From positions 15,196,074-15,260,073 of the forward strand of contig CM077658.1 in the NCBI GenBank assembly GCA_039707465.1: 64,000 bases of DNA. Direction: 5' to 3'. This DNA is from Rhabdophis nuchalis (taxonomy: Eukaryota > Chordata > Lepidosauria > Squamata > Natricidae). This document shows, piece by piece, positions 53,991-64,000 of the stretch; position 1 is the first letter of the stretch; each line of letters opens with the position of its first letter. The position numbers were made by a program, and so were the translations under genes. The notes under the pieces were generated by a model. The model searched no databases, was not told the origin of the DNA, and saw nothing but the letters and a program-made list of their open reading frames with translations.

Positions 53991-54425
53991 ACAATAGAAT
54001 TCTTTATTGGCCAAGTGTGATTGGACGCACAAGGAATTTGTCTTCAGTGCATATGCTCTCAGTGTACATAAAAATACATTCGTCAAGAATCATAAGGTAC
54101 AACACTTAGTGATAGCCATAAGATACTAAATAAGCAATCAAATCATACTAGAAAACTAAATAAAACAATATAAATCATAAAGATACAGGCAACAAGGCTA
54201 TTGTCATAAGTGGGAGGAGATAGGTAATAGGAAGGATGAGAAGAATAATAGTAATACAGTTAGTAAAAGTTTGACAGTGTTGTGGAAATCAATTGTTTAG
54301 CAGAGTGATGGCATTTGGGGAAAAACTGTCCTTGTGTCTAGTTGTTCTGGTGTCTATAATGGTCTATAATGGTCTATAATGTCGTTTTGAGGTAGAAGTT
54401 GAAACCAACAGTCTAGATTTAATTT
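53991..54425 (-). mobile_element. AATAG-tailed retroelement 3' end, longest copy
   Basis: TTCTTTATTGGCCAAGTGTG at the tail side, then over 400 bp of 3' UTR-like sequence (antisense of the 8752 family). Confidence 0.65.
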
Positions 54426-54431
54426 CCTAGA

Positions 54432-55460
54432 ATTCATTGCAATTCACTCAACGTGTAGTCCTCAATGGAACTGCATCTACATGGAAGGAAGTATGCAGTG
54501 GAGTCCCCCAAGGCTCTGTTTTAGGCCCAGTACTCTTTAACATCTTCATCAACGATTTGGATGAGGGGATAAATGGGGAACTCATCAAATTCGCAGACGA
54601 CACCAAGCTGGCAGGAATAGCCAACACTCCAGAAGATAGGCTTAAGATACAGAAGGATCTAGACAAACTTGAACATTGGGCAATGTCTAATAAAATGAAA
54701 TTCAATTGTGAAAAAAGTAAGGTCCTACATATAGGCAAGAAAAACCAAATGCACAAGTACAGTATAGGTGGTACCTTGCTCAATAGTAGCAACTGTGAGA
54801 GGGATCTCGGAATCCTAGTGGACAACCATTTAAATATGAGCCAGCAGTGTGCAGCAGCTGCCAAAAAAGCCAACACAGCTCTAGGCTGCATCAACAGAGG
54901 GATAGAATCTAGATCGCGTGAAGTATTAATGCCACTGTATAGTGCCTTGGTAAGGCCACACTTGGAATACTGCATACAGTTTTGGTCGCCACGATGTAGA
55001 AAAGATGTGGAGACTCTGGAAAGAGTGCAAAGAAGAGCAACCAAGATGATTAGAGGACTGGAGACTAAGACATATGAAGAACGGCTGCAGGAGCTGGGTA
55101 TGTCTAGTTTGATGAAGAGAAGGACCAGGGGAGACATGATAGCAGTGTTCCGATATCTCAGAGGGTGCCACAAAGAAGAGGGAGTCAAACTTTTCTCCAA
55201 GGCACCTGGGGGCAGGACAAGGAGCAATGGGTGGAAACTAACCAAGGAGAGAAGCAACTTAGAACTAAGGAGAAATTTCCTAACAGTAAGAACAATTAAC
55301 CTCTGGAATAGCTTGCCTCCAGCAGTTGTGAATGCCCCAACCCTGGAAGTCTTTAAAAAGATGTTAGACAGCCATTTGTCTGAAATGGTATAAGGTTCCT
55401 GCCCATGCAGGGGGTTGGACTAGAAGACCTACAAGGTCCCTTCCAACTCTGCTATTGTAT
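54432..55460 (+). mobile_element. CR1 LINE, 5'-truncated
   Basis: Holds the C-terminal half of ORF2 and the 3' UTR ending GACCTACAAGGTCCCTTCCA with a TATTGTATTATTGTA tail. Confidence 0.9.
54437..55393 (+). pseudogene. CR1 ORF2 C-terminal half (reverse transcriptase part)
   Basis: Uninterrupted frame of 318 residues. It shows RT motifs SGVPQGSVLGPVLF (residues 21-34) and the catalytic FADD (52-55), then the CR1-type thumb and tail (RRATKMIRGLETKTYEERLQ; SLPPAVVNAPTLEVFKKMLD). The endonuclease and the first RT motifs are missing because of 5' truncation, so it cannot encode a functional retrotransposase. Lack of stops suggests a fairly recent insertion. The ATG is incidental. Confidence 0.9.
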
Positions 55461-56124
55461 TATTGTACTACACGTCTCCAAGTGATTTAAAAAAAAATCT
55501 CTTTCATTTTGGTTAATTTCGATATACTTTCCTCTTGCAGTTTTAACTGCTAGAATCCATCCTCCAGCAGTCAGGACTGTGCTCTGTATACAATCAGTCC
55601 GTCTTTTTGAGCAGACACGCTGAATCACTTTGAGATTTTATAAGGCAAAATATTTTCACAAAGCCTCCATGTACACACTTGATTGTGCCACTAAAGTGAG
55701 CCGGATGGAAGCGAGTGAAAATAAAGTGTGACACTTTTCTTCTAAGACCTTGAGGTGGCAGCAACACTACATTTAACTGTCATACATTTGGAGTGAGAGA
55801 TTATGTGTGTGTGTATGCACGCGCATGCATTTTTAAAAAGCACTAAATCAAGACAACCCTATTTGTTATCATTTTATAGCTCGCTCTTTAAGTCAGTAAG
55901 AACTTGTCTCAAACGTCATTTGCATTGTATGTAATTTTTACTAGTTTATCAGATATGTTTTAAAAGCACGTTGAAGTGGGCTAAATGTAGACATAAGCCA
56001 TAAATGATGGCGGAGCTGGGAACGTGTCAAATGTTATAGTAAAATAAAAAGGCCCTTTTGGAAAAGCACCGTTCTAAAATAGTGTTTACAAAGGATTTGA
56101 TAGCACATCAAATGGAATCCCTTT
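55461..56124. other. Intergenic, nothing recognised
   Basis: Includes a short (GT)n near 55804; otherwise no feature. Confidence 0.45.
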
Positions 56125-56420
56125 CGTCTTGACTAACTGTGCTTAATCTTTTCTTGAAGACATTTAGCGATGGGGCACCGACAACTCTGAGAGGCAAGCG
56201 CTCCACTGATGAATTGTTCACTGCCAGGAAATTTCTCTTCAATTCTAGGTCGGATCCCTCTTTAATGGTCTCCCACCTGTTGCTCCTTGCCCTGCCTTCA
56301 GGTGCTTCAGAGAAGGCAACTCCCTCATCTCAGTCACTGCCCTTCAAGTACTGGAAGATAGCTATCACGTCACCCCATATCCTTCTCTTTGCCATATTAA
56401 CCCAATACAGCACAAATTAA
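56125..56420 (-). mobile_element. Old CR1 LINE fragment
   Basis: Antisense CR1 ORF2 end: CTGCCAGGAAATTTCTCTTC and TACTGGAAGATAGCTATCAC; more diverged than 54432. Confidence 0.65.
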
Positions 56421-56514
56421 TTCTATAGTCCGGATTGTCCCAACCTACTTCACTAAAATGTGTTTGGTTTTTGATTCAGCATGTGATGTGGACCTACCTA
56501 GGCCCTATTTCTTC

Positions 56515-56985
56515 TCCTTTCATGATACACAAGATCTTTGGTAAAGTCAAGGCTGTGGTTTTCCCAGTTGCAATGTGTGGCTGTGAAAGTTGGACCATAA
56601 GGAAGGCTGAGTGCTAAAGAATGGAGGCTTTTGAGCTATGGTGCTGGAGAAGATTCCTATGAGTCCCTTGGACTGCAAGGTGATCCAACCAGTCAGTCCT
56701 AGAGGAGATCAACCCTGACTGCTCTTTAGAAGGCCAGATCTTGAAGAGGAATACTTTGGTGATCTAATGAGAAGGAAGGACTCTCTGGAGAAGAGCCTCA
56801 TGCTGGGAAAGATTGAGGGCAAAAGAAGAAAGGGAATGAGGTGACTGGATGGGAGTCCCTGAAGCAGTAGGTGTGAGCTTAAATAAACTCCAGAGGGTGG
56901 TAGAAGACAGGAAGGCCTGGAGGAATGTTGTCCATGGGGTCATGATAGGTCGGACATGACTTTGCAACTAACAACAACAAGAAGT
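56515..56985 (+). mobile_element. RTE-BovB LINE 3' end
   Basis: Broken frames encode KAVVFPVAMCGCESWTIRKA, then WCWRRFL, RRKDSLEKSLMLGKIEGKRR and HGVMIGRT-like residues, followed by GACATGACTTTGCAACTAAC and (CAA)n: the BovB ORF2 C-terminus and 3' end. Confidence 0.8.
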
Positions 56986-57429
56986 AGCCACCCTCTATGG
57001 TGCCACTCTTTCCAACAGGAAATTTGCATGGACAACATGTTGGAAGCGTGCCCCCTGTTCCATCAGAATGGCGTTCATTTGTTTGTTTCACCAATAGGAC
57101 AGAAAGCCAATAACTACAATGGTTAAAGATCCTGCTTGGGATGCTAATATGCGGAGAGCGAGCGCATTGTGACAATGTGCTCATTCAATCTTGTGCAGCA
57201 AGGGTCTTCCATAAATTCATATATTTGAGCTCAGGTTTGCTTATGATGTCGAAACACACACACAGCGTTGTGTTTCTGCTACCTCCTGCTAAATCACATC
57301 CGTCCCAGAATACAATCTTTGCACCTATCAATGATTTAAAAAAATGTGTGATACCATATAATATATATACAAAAAAGGGTGTGTGTGTGTATTCCTTTAT
57401 TTTGTTTGTAGATACAGTTGGTTGAGTGA
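56986..57429. other. Intergenic, nothing recognised
   Basis: No gene; a short (GT)n and TA run near 57357-57390. Confidence 0.45.
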
Positions 57430-57840
57430 GGAGGCATGCTAGGTGTTCTTGTTGTGTGTGCCGAAAAGGCTAAAGCATGACAATCCCCCTTAAAATGGTT
57501 CGCTTGTTAAGACCACTTCAGTAGGTGTCTTTAGCCAGTTCCGTCCTCATTTGATACCAAATCCATATCCTTCTTCTTGTGCCATATCTGTCATCAGACG
57601 TTGGCGATCATGTTGACCATCCTATTTTTGGCAAGAGCCGCATGAAAAAGTGCTACTGAGTTTTATCCAAACCAGTCTCTTAGGCTTTGATGTTCTTCTG
57701 CCTGGACCTGGTTTGCCTTCAATTTTTCCTTGGAGGATTAAGTATGTAGTATGCCATATTTTTTTCTGGGTATCGCATCACATGTCCAAAATACTCTAAC
57801 TAAATCCATATTACATATTCAGTTCTGGTTCCCCACTTCG
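57430..57840 (-). mobile_element. Probable RTE-type LINE fragment, antisense
   Basis: Contains TTGCCTTCAATTTTTCCTTG and GCATCACATGTCCAAAATAC, phrases I associate with antisense RTE/BovB ORF2. Boundaries unclear. Confidence 0.4.
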
Positions 57841-57921
57841 ACAAAATGTGTAGAGGGAAGATTATCTCTATAGTACCTCAGTGCTGAACAAAAATTCAAC
57901 TCCTGGTGAATTGGACTTCAT

Positions 57922-58182
57922 ACATGGAATGGCTCAGCGGTTAAAGATGCACTTGGAAAGCTGTCAGCCCAAGATTCAAGACCCGGCGCTGCGTGATGGG
58001 GCGAGCTCCCGTTACTTGCCTCACTCCTGTCCCCCTAGCAGTTTGAAAGCATGCAAATGCGAGGGGATAAATAGGTACCAGTTTGGTGGGAAGGTAATAG
58101 AGTTCCACGCACCTCGGCGTATGTTCTCGGACAATGCTGGCTCCCTTGTCTAAGAAATGGAGATGAGCACCATCCCCTAGAC
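57922..58182 (+). mobile_element. SINE-A, diverged
   Basis: AATGGCTCAGCGGTTAAAGA head, GTTTGGTGGGAAGGTAATAG body. Confidence 0.65.
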
Positions 58183-58288
58183 CAGGGGTGGGTAAACTTT
58201 GCAACTTTAAGTCTGAAGGACTTCAGCTCCCAGACTTCTGGGAGCTGAAGTCCTTCAGACTTAAAGTTGCAAAGTTTGCCCAACCCTG
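58183..58288. mobile_element. Hairpin MITE, 106 bp
   Basis: CAGGGGTGGGTAAACTTTGC ... GCAAAGTTTGCCCAACCCTG, near-perfect palindrome; flanks CCCTAGAC and GTCTAGAC share 6 of 8 bases. Confidence 0.8.
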
Positions 58289-58299
58289 GTCTAGACTCA

Positions 58300-58998
58300 G
58301 ATGCAACTGGACAGAGGAAAACTTATTAACTTTTATATGGAATAGAAAAGTAGCATCATCCCCCCCTCCTCATCTCTAGCACCAAATTATCTTCAGCTGG
58401 TCTTACCTGTCTTAAAGTTGCCAAGGTTTTAAGGTGACACCAGTCTCTAGTTTGTCTTGCATCAGATTAACACGGCTAGTTGAACAGGATACATTATGGA
58501 GGAGTTTTCTTTAGCCTATTGTTTGGTTATTCTCCCAAGGGAATTCTGTTATAGGCTCTCTCCTTGTATCATTGAAGGTAATTTGTATTGGGATAATTAA
58601 TTCTTTGGATACTTTTGGAAATATGTAATTTTCTTGGTGAAAAATAAGATGACAGGAAAGCTCTTTGTTCTTGGTGGAAATATTCTTGGCACAAGACTTG
58701 CCCTTATCCAGAAGGCAGTGTTGATTTTGATGGATAGTTTCATTGTGTATGAGAATTAATTTGTGAATATGCGTTCAGTGAATTCATCCGGATGTCCTGT
58801 GCATTCTCTCTATTTTTTTTTCATTCGGGCTGCAATTAGCACCTCCTCAGAGAAGAAGGGGAAGCCAGCAGATAAAGTGCATATGCAAGATCAAATAGAT
58901 CTCTAGAGTGATCTGTTTGGGAGACCCATGGATGATCATTAGGAGGCAGGTCAAGATGACGAGCATTTAACCATTCAGTTAGCTATATGAGAACATAC
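58300..58998. other. Intergenic, nothing recognised
   Basis: No supportable feature. Confidence 0.45.
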
Positions 58999-59000
58999 CT

Positions 59001-59355
59001 ACCGGTGGCCCAGTGGCTAAGACACTGAGCTTGTCGATCAGAAAGGTCAGCAGTTCAGTGGTTCGAATCCCTAGCGCCGCCTAACGGAGTGAGCTCCTGT
59101 TACTTGTTCCAGCTTCTGCTAACCTAGCAGTTTGAAATCATGTAAAAATGCAAGTAGAAAAATAGGGACCACCTTTGGTGGGAAGGGAACAGCGTTCCGT
59201 GCACCTTCGGCGTTTAGTCATGCCGGCCACATGACCACAGAGACGTCTTCGGACAGCACTGGCTCTTTGGCTTCAAAATGGAGATGAGCACCGCCCCCTA
59301 GAGTCAGGAACGACTGGCACATGTGTGCGAGGGGAACCTTTACCTTTATCTACCA
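59001..59355 (+). mobile_element. SINE-A, full length, plus strand
   Basis: ACCGGTGGCCCAGTGGCTAA to GTGCGAGGGGAACCTTTACC. Confidence 0.85.
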
Positions 59356-60209
59356 GTAATGCCAAATTAGGTGAAGGCGAAGGCTGCATTCGATAAAATA
59401 AGTCTAAGCAGGATCACATCTGGTTAGTACTTTGATACTTAAGGGATGATAGGAAATCCCTGGATTGTTGGTTTTGATGGAGAAATAGAATAGCAATCTG
59501 AAAGGGGCTAATACCAGCATAGTTAGTGTTGAATATATCCATGAAATAATAAGAATAAATGATAATAAATAACGTACGCCACCTGACTCCCGTTTTCTTA
59601 TAAAAACCAAGTGCACCGTTAGAGCCCAGTTCTCTTTTAGCTTTTGAGGCTTTCGGTTTAAAAAGAAAGAAACCCAGCAGAGGGAGAAATAGACGCCCTC
59701 TGCTGCTTTGTTTTCAGATAACAGAGGTAAGATCATATTGTTTGGTTATGTACAGGACTCATTTATCCTCTGAAATCCATGAATCAGGGAAGACTTGCTG
59801 AAAGGAGAAAAAGCGGGAATTAATCTCCCCTCGATAGCTGGAGTAATTTCAGAAGAGACCCATTCTGCTGAATTATCCATATCTATCTCTCTATCTATAT
59901 ACAAAAAAACAACAACAACCCAAGGAAGAGTTTGTGTGGGTCTTTAGATCAATATCACTGTTGCTGCACAAATGCAAGGTACGAAAGTTAAACCAGTGTC
60001 GTTCAACAGCCATTCGGAAATGGCATTAACAAAATGCCGGGGGTGGGGGTGAGTGGGTGGGGTGGGGAACGAAGGCAATTCAGTCTTTCTGATAAGAAAA
60101 TTGTTATGGGGCTACAGGATAGGCGCGTTGGGAAAAGTATTAACCATTGGTACACGGTGTGTGAATGGGAGGTGGGGGGCATTCATAGTTGATCTGTGCT
60201 TGTTTCAGG
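59356..60209. other. Intergenic, nothing recognised
   Basis: No gene; short (CTAT)n near 59880 and a G-rich stretch near 60040-60065. Confidence 0.45.
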
Positions 60210-60217
60210 TAGTAGTA

Positions 60218-60290
<73 letters not shown>
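60210..60290. repeat. (AAT)n microsatellite
   Basis: About 27 pure AAT units directly joined to a CR1 fragment. Confidence 0.95.
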
Positions 60291-60291
<1 letters not shown>

Positions 60292-60640
60292 GAGAAGGAC
60301 CAGGGGAGACATGATAGCAGTGTTCCGATATCTCAGAGGGTGCCACAAAGAAGAGGGAGTCAAACTATTCTCCAAGGCACCTGGGGGCAGGACAAGAAGC
60401 AATGGGTGGAAACTAATTAAGGAGAGAAGCAACTTAGAACTAAGGAGAAATTTCCTGACAGTTACAACAATTAACCTCTGGAACAGCTTGCCTCCAGAAG
60501 TTATGAATGCCCCAACCCTGGAAGTCTTTAAAAAGATGTTAGATAGCCATTTGTCTGAAATGGTATAAGGTTCCTGCCCACGCAGGGGGTTGGACTAGAA
60601 GACCTACAAGGTCCCTTCCAACTCTGCTATTGTATTATTG
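60291..60640 (+). mobile_element. CR1 LINE 3' end joined to (AAT)n
   Basis: Starts mid-ORF2 (GAGAAGGACCAGGGGAGACA) and runs to the 3' tail; very close to the corresponding part of 54432-55460. Confidence 0.85.
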
Positions 60641-60644
60641 TATT

Positions 60645-60845
60645 AATAATAATAATTTAATTTGCAAACCGCTCTCTCTCCCCAAAGGGACTGGAGGCAG
60701 TGCACAGGGAATTAAATATACACATATATTAAAACCAACAGACATTATCATACAAATTTAAAATGAATTAAACCTATACCCTGCGCTAAAATCCCCAACT
60801 ATCTAAAAACTAATACCCCTAAAAATCCCTAATAAAACAATTTGA
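60645..60845 (-). mobile_element. L2-like LINE 3' terminal fragment
   Basis: (AAT)n tail then AAACCGCTCTCTCTCCCCAA, antisense. Confidence 0.65.
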
Positions 60846-60989
60846 GTATTCAGCTTGAGGTCTTGTGTTCAGGCTCCGTTTTTATGGGTGTGATGTGCCA
60901 GTTTTTGACCGGTTTCATGGCGGTGGTGAAAAGAAGGGAAGGATGCAGGAAAAATAAATCTCAGGATATTTTTTTCCTGAGATTTGAGA

Positions 60990-61125
60990 ACAGAATAGAA
61001 TTCTTTATTGGTCAAGTGTGATTGGACGCACAAGGAATATGTCTTTGGTGCAGATGCTCTCAGTGTGCATAAAAAGATGCTTTAATGGCATTCGGGAAAA
61101 AAACTGTTCTTGTGTCTAGTTATGT
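60990..61125 (-). mobile_element. AATAG-tailed retroelement 3' end fragment
   Basis: GAATTCTTTATTGGTCAAGT and CAGATGCTCTCAGTGTGCAT. Confidence 0.6.
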
Positions 61126-61225
61126 ATACAAGTTGGTAGTCCTTTCTTTTCCTCATACAGACGTATGTTTAATATCGAGAGGATAAAAAAAATGTAGTGT
61201 ATCATCATCAATGTTTATTTCCACT

Positions 61226-61465
61226 GTATAGCAATAGCAATAGCACTTAGACTTATATACAGCTTCACAGTGTTTTACAGCCCTCTCTAATTGGTTTACA
61301 GTCAGCCTATTGTTCCCAACAATCTGGCTTCTCATTTTACCGACCTTGGAAACATGGAAGGCTGAGCTGGTGAGATTTGAACTGCTAAGTTGTAGGCAGC
61401 CAGCGGGCAGAAGAAGTAGCCTATAGTACTTCATTCTAGCCACTGGGCCATAGTGGCTCAGTCGC
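61226..61465 (-). mobile_element. Sauria-type SINE, near full length
   Basis: TATAGCAATAGCAATAGCAC tail through GGAAGGCTGAGCTGGTGAGA to the head region CACTGGGCCATAGTGGC. Confidence 0.75.
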
Positions 61466-61584
61466 ATCCTCTGCAGAGGAGACCTGGGGGCAGAGGATGA
61501 TGGGTGGCAGGGAGGAGAGAAATAGAAGGAATGAATGCAGGTTGGTGTACCTCTGCATCAATACCTAAACAGGTCTATGACAAC

Positions 61585-61955
61585 TTGTCATGGCCAATTC
61601 GCCACAGCCAACTCACCATGGCCAACTTACTATGGCCAACTCACCATGGCCAACTTACTATGGCCAACTCACCATGGCCAACTTATTATGGCCAACTTAC
61701 TATGGCCAACTTGTCATAGCCAACCTGCCGTGGTCAACTAATATCACAGAAATGGTGGCATAGAATCATGAAGGGATGCAAAAGGAGGGATAGAATAAAA
61801 TGTGAACGACGAAAATTGAAATAATATTTTTAACTTATTTTAAAAAATTCAATGGAACTGTTAAATTGTCCCTTGGCGAGTTGGCCATGGTCAGTTGACC
61901 ATGGAGAGTTTGCCACGGTGAGTTGGCTGTGGTGACTTGTCCCATTCCAACCTAA
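61585..61955. mobile_element. Foldback element with 15-mer arms
   Basis: Left arm 61585-61741: about ten tandem copies of a 15-mer of the form CATGGCCAACTTACT/CATGGCCAACTCACC. Right arm 61868-61952: the same 15-mers in inverted orientation (GAGTTGGCCATGGTC, GAGTTGGCTGTGGTG). The core between is AT-rich. Confidence 0.75.
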
Positions 61956-62350
61956 AACCGATGGCATGCTACCCTTAAGAGTTGAATCTGGCCTTTAAAA
62001 TATGTGGACTTATTTTATCTTGAGTTTCGTTTTCATTTGTTTGTTGAACTTTCCTTCCATTGATTAAAAAAAAAAGGAACACCTTTCTTGTATCTTCCAG
62101 ATAACTCCAGGAATACTCAAAACAGTCCTAATATTTGCTACCAGGGCTGCTCTAGTATCTACAGAAGCTTCTGAATGGTTCCAGGATGCGAGAAGACGAT
62201 CGGTGTTCTGCTTGCTTGTGGAAGCAAACCCCAAGTCTTGGGGTCAGATTACGATGGTGGGTTGGATTTCCGTAACTGGAGCTTTGCGGTTTCTTCTTCT
62301 TTCAATATTGTGTGTATGGGTGTGCGTGCATTTTTACTGTCAAATTTTTA

Positions 62351-62381
62351 CAACCTTCCTTACAAGATGTAAGGAAGGTTG
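62351..62381. repeat. Perfect 13-bp stem hairpin
   Basis: CAACCTTCCTTAC, five-base loop, GTAAGGAAGGTTG. Not a prokaryotic terminator in this context. Confidence 0.8.
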
Positions 62382-62439
62382 ATTCCCCCCCACCCCCATT
62401 GTCTCCCTGGAAAGTACCTATGTACCTTGAGGATGTGAT

Positions 62440-62645
62440 TAGCCCAGTCTGAAGTTTAAATTGTTTTAATCGGGATTTTAAGGAGAAATAGTTTTAAGAT
62501 TTTAAGATTTTAGCACAGGGCGATAGCTATTTAATTTGGGTTTTAAATATTTATAATTGCTATGTTTATATGTTTTTTAATTCCCTGAGTCCCTTCGGGG
62601 AGAGGGTGCGGTTTATAACTTTAATAAATGATAAAAATAATAATA
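62440..62645 (+). mobile_element. L2-like LINE 3' terminal fragment
   Basis: TTTTAGCACAGGGCGATAG and CCTGAGTCCCTTCGGGGAGA followed by AATAAATGATAAAAATAATA. Confidence 0.65.
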
Positions 62646-63125
62646 ATAAAATAATGTTGGGGGAAAAAAAACTTAGAGAGAGAAGAAGGGGCAGAAAAGA
62701 ATTAGAGTGGAAGTGTGTATGGGGAAAAGGGAGTCTTCCACTCTTATGAGATTTTATACCTAATAGGATACGAGACTTGAAACCAACTTACAGGGTTTAG
62801 GTGATAAAAGCCACTTGCAGCCCAGTTATCTTGCGTCATGTGTGAGCTTGGAGAAGAAACAACAACTACCTGGACTGTCTTCGCCAAGCTTCAGATTAGG
62901 GGAAGCCTAACGGATAGCATCTGTACGGTGGCGATTTATTTCCCAGCTTACCATGTGCTTTCTTGTGTTCTCTGGAGACGGTATTTCTTTAGAAAGGCAC
63001 AACATGCGGAGCTTCTGATGGACTCCAACCGAGAGAGGTACAATTAGGAATGTCATGTAATAATGCATTCTTCTCCTTATGCACAGCGTGTGCGGGCTTC
63101 AAAAATGCAACCGCCAAAATGCTGA
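62646..63125. other. Intergenic, nothing recognised
   Basis: No supportable feature. Confidence 0.45.
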
Positions 63126-63130
63126 GCTGT

Positions 63131-63202
<72 letters not shown>

Positions 63203-63370
63203 TCCTTCCTTCCTTCTTTCTTTCTCTCTCTCTCTCTCTCTCTTTCTTTCTCCTTCCTTCCTTGCTCTCCCTCCCTCCCTCTTTCTTTCTTTCCTTCCTT
63301 CTCTCTCTTTCTCCTTCCTTCCTCTCCCTTCCTTCCTCCCTTCCTTCCTTCCTCTCCCTCCCTCCCTCCC

Positions 63371-63443
<73 letters not shown>

Positions 63444-63643
63444 TTTCTTTCTTTCTCTCTCTCTCTTTCTTTCTTTTCCTTCCTTCCTTGCTCTCCCTCC
63501 CTCTTTCTTTCTTTCCTTCCTTCTCTCTCTTTCTCCTTCCTTCCTCTCCCTTCCTTCCTTCCTCCCTCCCTCCCTCTTTCTTTCTTTCTTTCCTTCCTTC
63601 CTTCCTTCCTTCCTTCCTCTCCCTCCCTCCCTCCCTCCCTCCC

Positions 63644-63679
<36 letters not shown>

Positions 63680-63750
63680 TCCTTCCTTCTCTCTCTTTCT
63701 CCTTCCTTCCTCTCCCTTCCTTCCTTCCTCCCTCTCCCTCCCTCCCTCCC

Positions 63751-63814
<64 letters not shown>

Positions 63815-63990
63815 TCCTTCCTTCCTTCCTTCCTTCCTTCCTCTCCCTTCCTTCCTTCCTTCCTTCCTTCCTTCCTTCCTTCCTTCCTTCCTTCCTTCCT
63901 TCCTTCCTTCCTTCTTTCTCTCTCTTCCTTCCTCGTTCCTTCATTCCTTCCTCTCCCTCTTTCTTTCCCTCCCTCTCCCCTCTCTCTTAG
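63126..63990. repeat. Polypyrimidine (TTTC)n/(TTCC)n/(CTCC)n tract
   Basis: About 860 bp almost without purines on the plus strand, alternating TTTC, TTCC and CCCT blocks in recurring cassettes. Open frames on both strands are artefacts. Confidence 0.95.
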
Positions 63991-64000
63991 AGATACACAC

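Noticed and set aside
52869..54086. 405- and 327-codon minus-strand frames
   Set aside because: Translation of a pentanucleotide satellite whose units contain no stop in those frames.
54437..55393. Host reverse-transcriptase gene
   Set aside because: Motifs and 3' UTR are those of a 5'-truncated CR1; endonuclease and early RT motifs are missing.
62351..62381. Rho-independent-type terminator
   Set aside because: Perfect hairpin, but this is vertebrate intergenic DNA with no bacterial-type gene next to it.
63079..63990. 303-codon FLSFFLSF plus-strand frame and 281-codon KERKKERK minus-strand frame
   Set aside because: Polypyrimidine microsatellite read in phase.

Overview
The window is repeat-rich, AT-rich vertebrate nuclear DNA. 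The repeat mix points to a squamate reptile, most likely a snake: CR1 and L2-like LINE 3' ends, an RTE-BovB 3' end, Sauria-type SINEs, many hAT-type MITEs, and very large microsatellites, including AATAG arrays attached to retroelement tails. The species cannot be named from sequence alone.

Two protein-coding genes are present. Both are on the minus strand, head to tail, in the order known from human chromosome 19q13. ZNF507 (coding 47762 down to 38406, six coding exons, 949 codons plus stop) is a ten-finger C2H2 zinc-finger protein. DPY19L3 (coding 27770 down to 6481, 18 coding exons, 716 codons plus stop) is a multi-pass ER C-mannosyltransferase. I placed every splice junction by hand. All are GT-AG, the phases join without a frameshift, and both lengths match or nearly match the human proteins, so both genes look intact. 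Each has a CpG-rich promoter: about 50470-51290 for ZNF507 and about 30590-31330 for DPY19L3, where a non-coding first-exon donor is visible at 31011. The ZNF507 3' UTR probably runs to a poly(A) signal near 33352.

Layout: 1-6480 lies downstream of DPY19L3 (repeats plus unrecognised sequence). 6481-31200 is DPY19L3 with repeat-filled introns. 31684-32770 is a compound tetranucleotide satellite between the genes. 33350-51000 is ZNF507. 51300-64000 is upstream of ZNF507 and contains only repeats: a 960-bp pentanucleotide satellite, a 5'-truncated CR1 with an open reverse-transcriptase frame, a BovB fragment, a foldback minisatellite element and an 860-bp polypyrimidine tract. No protein gene was recognised there.

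The two genes are not known to act together; their proximity is conserved synteny. I found no evidence of a new multi-gene system. The most unusual material is structural: head-to-head palindromic SINE pairs, a foldback element whose inverted arms are made of 15-mers, MITE-carried microsatellites, hairpin MITEs clustered in the probable ZNF507 3' UTR, and small intronic duplications in DPY19L3.
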